This document shows positions 13,632-18,104 of a DNA stretch of 18,104 nt, in pieces. Source of the DNA: Paenalcaligenes sp035301625 (GTDB lineage: Bacteria; Pseudomonadota; Gammaproteobacteria; Burkholderiales; Burkholderiaceae_B); assembly GCA_035301625.1 (NCBI GenBank), contig DATGTW010000077.1, positions 1 through 18,104 of the forward strand, given 5' to 3'. The notes under the pieces are model-generated. The model saw only the letters and a program-made list of their open reading frames with translations. It was not told the origin of the DNA and made no database searches. Both the position numbers and the translations under genes were made by a program. Each line of letters starts with the position of its first letter. Within the stretch, counting starts at the first letter, position 1.

Positions 13632-15056
13632 TTATCGACGTTCTGCTGAGGGCAAATCATTCCAAAATACGGCCACTATATTTTCCTCTGACCCGTGGTG
13701 CGTCATTAAACTAACCAACCAAACCACCACAAGTGAACTAATAAACCCTGGGAAAACAGGATCGATGCTTTTGTTGACCAAAGGCCAGAACATCGTAATC
13801 ACAGTGGCTACTGCCATACTGGTAAAACATGCTGCACTGGTCACCCGCCGCCAAAACATAACCGCCAAAAAAGGTACGATGAGAGTCGTTGCTGACAGTC
13901 TCAATGCCCACTGATAGAGCTGAACAATATCAGTAATGAAATACGCAATGATTAAAGACAACACAGAAATAATCACCACACTCCACCGTGCAGCATGCAT
14001 TAACTGTCTCTGCGTTGCGGTTGGATTAATCAAACGACTATAAAAGTCTTGCGCTAAATTAGAGCTGCCCTGCAAGATAAAAGAATCAGCCCCTGTCATC
14101 AGTGCAGCTAATAAACCCACCACAACCAAACCACCCACCTCGGGGGGCAACAACTCTAAAGTAACATAAGCAAAGACCAAATCAGGGCGCATATCCAAAG
14201 GCACAAACTGTCTAGCGATAACCCCAATCATGAAAGGCAGAAATGAAATGGCCAAAGAAATTAAAAAGCCAGTAGTTCCAGCCTTTAAAGCGACCTCCTC
14301 ACTTTCAGAGGCAAAAATACGCTGCCAAGTTGATTGCCAGACCAAATAAAAAGGGCCGACGCTGAGTGCGAAAATTAATACTTCGCCTAGCCCGTCAGGT
14401 CCTAAAGGCGAAATATATTCAATTGGTGTATTTTTAATGATTTCACTAAAACCACCCCCATAATTCACGGCTGCAATTGCCAATATCACAATGCCCAGAA
14501 TGACAATTACACTTTGAATGGCATCAGTGACAATCGTCGCAACCAGTCCTCCTAGAATAGTAAAACCCAAAATCAGGGCGAAAGATAAAAATATGGCCCA
14601 ATTTATATTGAGTTCAAAGACTAAATGAAAAATAGTACTCATACCCACAATCTGCAATGCAGTAGTAGGCACTGAGTACACAAAAGCTGAAAAAATAGAC
14701 GGGAAAATACCTGTTGCCCGTCCAAAGCGCTCACTGAACAAATCAGCAAGGGTATATAGTTTTTGTCTTCTTAAAGGCTTACTAAATAACCAAATCAGGA
14801 TCAGGCAAAAGAAAATCCCTGGTAAAGGAAATTTGAAAAAGCCTGATAAGCCAACAGTAAACCCCATCCCTAGCCAGCCAATAAAGACAGCTGCACCACA
14901 CCAGGTACTGATAATTGTCCCGGTGATATTCCAAAAGCTCATGCCCCAATTGGCGATTAGGTATCCATCGTAGGTTTTAATTTTAGTGAAGTAGTAAAAA
15001 CCTACCGAAAACATAAATAAAAAATAAACGACGACATAACCTAAATACCAGCTCAT
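13632..15056 (-). CDS. sodium:solute symporter family (SSS) transporter
   Basis: A 474-aa inner-membrane protein with about 13 hydrophobic segments. SSS landmarks in order: YTLADLFSERFG (101-112), GGLVATIVTDAIQSVIVILG (169-188), and the TGADSFILQGSSNLAQDFY segment, whose Ser/Asp region corresponds to the Na+ site of the family. The protein has roughly the usual length. It lies 41 bp behind the amidohydrolase gene and has an exceptionally good ribosome site (AAGGAGG, 7 nt spacing), so it is probably translated strongly. Members import sugars, proline, pantothenate, urea and related solutes using the sodium gradient. Next to an M20 amidohydrolase, a ureido compound, hydantoin or amino acid is a reasonable substrate guess, but not shown by the sequence. 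Confidence 0.92.
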   Translation of the reverse strand: MSWYLGYVVVYFLFMFSVGFYYFTKIKTYDGYLIANWGMSFWNITGTIISTWCGAAVFIGWLGMGFTVGLSGFFKFPLPGIFFCLILIWLFSKPLRRQKLYTLADLFSERFGRATGIFPSIFSAFVYSVPTTALQIVGMSTIFHLVFELNINWAIFLSFALILGFTILGGLVATIVTDAIQSVIVILGIVILAIAAVNYGGGFSEIIKNTPIEYISPLGPDGLGEVLIFALSVGPFYLVWQSTWQRIFASESEEVALKAGTTGFLISLAISFLPFMIGVIARQFVPLDMRPDLVFAYVTLELLPPEVGGLVVVGLLAALMTGADSFILQGSSNLAQDFYSRLINPTATQRQLMHAARWSVVIISVLSLIIAYFITDIVQLYQWALRLSATTLIVPFLAVMFWRRVTSAACFTSMAVATVITMFWPLVNKSIDPVFPGFISSLVVVWLVSLMTHHGSEENIVAVFWNDLPSAERR

Positions 15057-15063
15057 CCTCCCT

Positions 15064-15070
15064 CCTCCTT
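15064..15070 (-). promoter_or_regulatory. consensus ribosome binding site of the symporter gene
   Basis: AAGGAGG on the minus strand, 7 nt before the ATG, within a purine run AAAGGAGGAGGGAGG. It is the strongest Shine-Dalgarno sequence I see in this window and fixes the symporter start. Confidence 0.8.
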
Positions 15071-15097
15071 TTTCAGCGCTTTTTTATAAATCAAGTT

Positions 15098-16327
15098 TTA
15101 CGATTGCGCTAAATCTATTAATGCGCCAAGCAATACCTGGGCACCATTGGCTAGATCCTCGGGGGCAGCATATTCTGATTCGTTGTGACTGATACCCTCT
15201 TCACAGGGAATAAAAATCATGGCGGTCGGAGTTACTTTGGCTAAATGACATGCATCGTGCCCAGCGCCAGAGATCATTTTTTTGTACGACAGTCCGAGTT
15301 CTTGTGTATTTTGCTCGATCAGCTCGAGGCAACGTTCGTCGAAATGCACTGCAGGGGTATTTGAGATGGTTTCTACCTCGACCTCGCAGCGGGTAGCCAA
15401 TGCTGCTTGTTGGGCTGCTTTGTGGAGCTCGGCCTGCATTTGATCCAGCACCTCTTCACTGGGATTACGCATATCGACGGTCACGGTGGTATTCCCAGCA
15501 ATCGTGTTATGAGAGTTGGGCTCATTTTCTATGCGTCCCACAGTAGCCACGGCGTCTGGTCCATGCCGCAAAGCTATTTTTTCTATCTCAACGATGGCGT
15601 GCGATGCCGCTAGTAAAGAGTCTTTGCGAGCAGGCATCGGCGTGGTTCCTGTGTGTGCATCTTGACCATTAAAATGGATACGATACCAACGCGCCCCTTG
15701 GGCTTTGGTGACAACGCCAATGACCTTTTGCTCGGCCTCCAGGATGGGACCCTGCTCAATGTGCACCTCTAAAAAGGCACCCATTTTATTGCTGCCACAG
15801 GCGATAGGTCCGTCGTAACCGATGCCTTTTAAAGCATCCTCTAGGCGAATCCCGTCACCATCTACGCGGTTATACGCATAATCCAAATCGTAGCTGCCGG
15901 CATACACCCCAGAAGACAGCATGGGGGGCGGAAAGCGGGCCCCTTCTTCGTTAGTCCATACACAAATCTGCAAAGGTGCACGAGTTTGAATATTGTTTTC
16001 ATTCAGGCATTCAAAAATCTCCACCCCGGCCAAAACACCATAAACACCATCAAACTTGCCCCCACGGGGTTGGGTATCTAGATGACTACCACATGATATT
16101 GGTAGCAAATTTGGGTTTTGACCCGGGCGAATGGCAAAAATATTGCCCATATTATCTATTTGAATTTCGCACCCAAGTTCTTTGCACCATTGCACGAATA
16201 AATCACGCCCTTGTTTATCTTCGGGAGTGAGTGCAACACGATTGCTGCCCCCTTTTTCTGTAGCACCAATCTCGGCCATGCGCATCATGCGTGACCAGAG
16301 TCGCTCGGTATTTATTTTAGGTTTCAT
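15098..16327 (-). CDS. M20-family amidohydrolase of the hydantoinase/carbamoylase type
   Basis: A 409-aa cytoplasmic metalloenzyme of the group containing N-carbamoyl-L-amino-acid hydrolase, allantoate amidohydrolase and beta-ureidopropionase. The binuclear metal site is complete: H82 and D93 (GSHLDTQPRGGKFDG), E128 (NEEGARF), H189 (HIEQGP) and H381 (SHNESEY). The dimerisation lid domain spans about 205-320. Expected reaction: hydrolysis of an N-carbamoyl or ureido group, releasing ammonia and CO2. Which of the three activities applies is unclear. I prefer the ATG at 16327: AAGGA is 12 nt upstream, whereas the ATG at 16339 abuts it directly. It lies between TctA and the symporter, so one or both transporters probably supply its substrate. 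Confidence 0.88.
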   Translation of the reverse strand: MKPKINTERLWSRMMRMAEIGATEKGGSNRVALTPEDKQGRDLFVQWCKELGCEIQIDNMGNIFAIRPGQNPNLLPISCGSHLDTQPRGGKFDGVYGVLAGVEIFECLNENNIQTRAPLQICVWTNEEGARFPPPMLSSGVYAGSYDLDYAYNRVDGDGIRLEDALKGIGYDGPIACGSNKMGAFLEVHIEQGPILEAEQKVIGVVTKAQGARWYRIHFNGQDAHTGTTPMPARKDSLLAASHAIVEIEKIALRHGPDAVATVGRIENEPNSHNTIAGNTTVTVDMRNPSEEVLDQMQAELHKAAQQAALATRCEVEVETISNTPAVHFDERCLELIEQNTQELGLSYKKMISGAGHDACHLAKVTPTAMIFIPCEEGISHNESEYAAPEDLANGAQVLLGALIDLAQS

Positions 16328-16357
16328 AAGTGCTTTCATTCCTTTTTAAACGCTAAA

Positions 16358-17860
16358 TTAAGTTGCATGCTCTATTTTTTGATTTTTAAACCACTTTATC
16401 AGCGAACCACCAAACTGTGACAATAAATACACAGCGGTAAAGCCCCAAAAAAGAATGCTGATTTTGCTAGAGAAGAAAAAAGAAATTTCCCCCTGCCCGA
16501 TGAGTAAGCTTTGTCTAAAGTTATCCTCTAACAAAGGCCCTAAAACGAAGCCAATCAGCAACGGAGCACGAGGGAAATTAAGTTTGACCATCAAATAGCC
16601 AAACACACCTACCATAAACATAACCAGCACATCGAACATGTTTTTATTCACTGCGTACGAACCATACACGCACAACACCAACACAGTGGGCAGCAATATC
16701 GAAGGACGTAAATTAAGTATTTTGCTAAGTACCCCCACGCTGGCCTTACCCAGCACAAACAATATGATTGATCCGGCGATCAGCCCCATAAAGATGGCGT
16801 AGATTAGGTCCATATTGCTTTCAAACATCAGCGGACCTGGCTGTAAGCCATGAATCATAAAGGCCCCCAAAATGACTGCCGTCACCACATCGCCGGGGAT
16901 ACCTAATGCCAGCAGCGGCACCATCGAAGAGCCTCCAACTGCGCTATTCGCAGACTCAGCTGCAGCCACACCGTCGATATTGCCCTTGCCAAAGCTTTCG
17001 GGTTCTGGGCTTTTTCGACGTGCACTGCCATAAGAAAAAAACGCAGCTGGTGTGGGTCCTAAGCCAGGGACCACCCCTAAAATCACGCCAATAAAACTGC
17101 CTCTGAATAAAGTGCGCCAATGCGAGAAAAAACGCCTCGCCCCCAGCTTGGTACCAGTCACATCTGGCGTGACTTCATCAGACTTATCTTTGCTGGAAAA
17201 ATTTTCCAACACCTCGGGAATTGCAAATAACCCAATGAGTACAGGCACCAGACTAAGCCCAGCACTAAGGTCAACATGCCCAAAGGTAAAGCGATGTGTA
17301 CCAGCAATGAGATCCAAACCCACTGTGGCCATCAATAATCCAACTGCCATGGCAATAAAACCTTTGGCAATCTGATCAGCTGCGACCCCTGCAACAATAG
17401 TCAAAGCAAAAACCACCAATGCAAAGAGCTCAGGTGGGCCAAAATCCAAGGCAAAGCTCGCCAACCAAGCAGCAAAGGCGATGAGTACAAAATTAGAGAT
17501 CATGTCTCCGAAACACGAGGCAAAAAGCGCCATCTCTAATGCGGGACGTGCCTGCCCTTTTTGTGACATGGGATAACCGTCCAGCATCGTACACGAAGCC
17601 GCGGGTGTGCCTGGGGTATTAATCAAAATGGCACTGATGGAGCCGCCAAACATACCCCCCTTATAAATCCCCAACAGCAATAAAATACTGGCCGTGGGAT
17701 CCAACCCAAACGTAAATGGCAGCACAATAGACACTGCCATCACGGTACTCATCCCTGGAATGGCACCAATCACCATGCCTATAACCACACCCACTGCCAG
17801 GGCCAACAGGCTGGTGGGTGCCATAAACAAAGAAAAACCGGCTAAAAGGTTTTCAATCAT
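16358..17860 (-). CDS. tripartite tricarboxylate transporter large membrane subunit (TctA family)
   Basis: A 500-aa inner-membrane protein with 10-12 hydrophobic segments and the family's two homologous halves. The first signature is GAIPGMSTVMAVSIVLPFTF (32-51), followed by GIYKGGMFGGSISAILINTPGTPAA (64-88); the second half repeats GVVPGLGPTPAAFFSYG and GVAAAESANSAVGGSSMVPLLALGIPGD. With TctB and a periplasmic TctC it imports carboxylates by ion-coupled transport. The ribosome site GAGGGG stands 5 nt before the ATG. It follows the TctB-like gene by 16 bp and precedes the amidohydrolase by 30 bp (18 bp if the upstream ATG is used). No TctC is present in the window; it may lie beyond the right edge. 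Confidence 0.95.
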   Translation of the reverse strand: MIENLLAGFSLFMAPTSLLALAVGVVIGMVIGAIPGMSTVMAVSIVLPFTFGLDPTASILLLLGIYKGGMFGGSISAILINTPGTPAASCTMLDGYPMSQKGQARPALEMALFASCFGDMISNFVLIAFAAWLASFALDFGPPELFALVVFALTIVAGVAADQIAKGFIAMAVGLLMATVGLDLIAGTHRFTFGHVDLSAGLSLVPVLIGLFAIPEVLENFSSKDKSDEVTPDVTGTKLGARRFFSHWRTLFRGSFIGVILGVVPGLGPTPAAFFSYGSARRKSPEPESFGKGNIDGVAAAESANSAVGGSSMVPLLALGIPGDVVTAVILGAFMIHGLQPGPLMFESNMDLIYAIFMGLIAGSIILFVLGKASVGVLSKILNLRPSILLPTVLVLCVYGSYAVNKNMFDVLVMFMVGVFGYLMVKLNFPRAPLLIGFVLGPLLEDNFRQSLLIGQGEISFFFSSKISILFWGFTAVYLLSQFGGSLIKWFKNQKIEHAT

Positions 17861-17876
17861 GTGATCCCCTCACCTA

Positions 17877-18104
17877 TTAAAAGAGCCCTTTTAATGGCCC
17901 CAGCGGAACCATTACCTGCGCGACTTTGCCGAAAAACAAAGTGAGTACCAGCGGTGCGCCTATCGACCATGCACTGATCGATTTGATGCAACGCTCGCCA
18001 GCTAAAATGCTATAAACAGCCAAAATAATGCACGAAGCGATTAAAAGCCCCAGCGTTAGCCCCAAATAGTAATAAGGCACCAGCAGGGCAATTGCCAAAA
18101 GCAC
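17877..18104 (-). CDS. tripartite tricarboxylate transporter small subunit (TctB family), partial
   Basis: Only the C-terminal 75 codons are in the window; the reading frame is open to the right edge, so the GTG at 18104 is probably internal. The visible part has two or three hydrophobic segments (LLAIALLVPYYYLGLTLGLLIASCIILAVYSILAG and IGAPLVLTLFFGKVAQVMVPLGPL), as in the last membrane spans of TctB, a four-helix partner of TctA. The assignment rests mainly on its place directly upstream of TctA. Confidence 0.8.
   Translation of the reverse strand: MLLAIALLVPYYYLGLTLGLLIASCIILAVYSILAGERCIKSISAWSIGAPLVLTLFFGKVAQVMVPLGPLKGLF

Overview
The window looks like a chromosomal segment of a Gram-negative gammaproteobacterium, probably marine. 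This rests on an initiator tRNA that, from memory, is very close to the Escherichia coli one, a CurA-type reductase that reads almost motif for motif like the enterobacterial enzyme, several outer-membrane beta-barrels, two Tat-exported enzymes and a tripartite tricarboxylate (TTT) transporter. Base composition is moderate. No phage, transposase, integrase or CRISPR array is visible. The species cannot be named from the sequence.

Region 1 (1-4.5 kb) is a small catabolic or modification block bounded by two identical 77-nt initiator tRNA genes, each followed by nearly the same terminator. Between them a plus-strand operon encodes a 2-oxoglutarate/Fe(II) oxygenase of the BesD-like amino-acid halogenase/hydroxylase group (with a hydroxylase-type HxD motif), an M24 metallohydrolase with the metal-site spacing of DddP, and a periplasmic glycine-betaine-type binding protein. 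A convergent MetR-like LysR regulator follows. The set suggests capture, hydroxylation and cleavage of a small zwitterionic or amino-acid-like compound.

Region 2 (4.5-5.9 kb) holds a curA-like NAD(P)H reductase on the minus strand. Its 373-bp upstream region contains a perfect -10 box, several palindromes and a degenerate third copy of the tRNA 3' end plus terminator.

Region 3 (5.9-12.3 kb) is a tightly packed minus-strand operon: two tandem Tat-exported family-1 glycosidases, a Sec-exported clan-A (GH5-like) glycosidase, a MetA/SphA-type outer-membrane protein and an AraC-type regulator. It looks like a periplasmic glycoside-degradation locus. The outer-membrane component comes from a family linked to aromatic compounds, so phenolic glycosides are a possible substrate. 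An outer-membrane beta-barrel protein of unknown role is encoded divergently.

Region 4 (13.0-18.1 kb) is another minus-strand operon: the end of a TctB-like subunit (cut by the window edge), TctA, an M20 hydantoinase/carbamoylase-type amidohydrolase, a sodium:solute symporter and a GNAT acetyltransferase. It looks like uptake and hydrolysis of a carboxylated ureido- or N-carbamoyl-type compound.

Most proteins belong to recognisable families. What is unusual is the gene combinations, the altered active sites of one GH1 and of the M24 enzyme, and the tRNA-derived repeats. All substrate assignments are inference.
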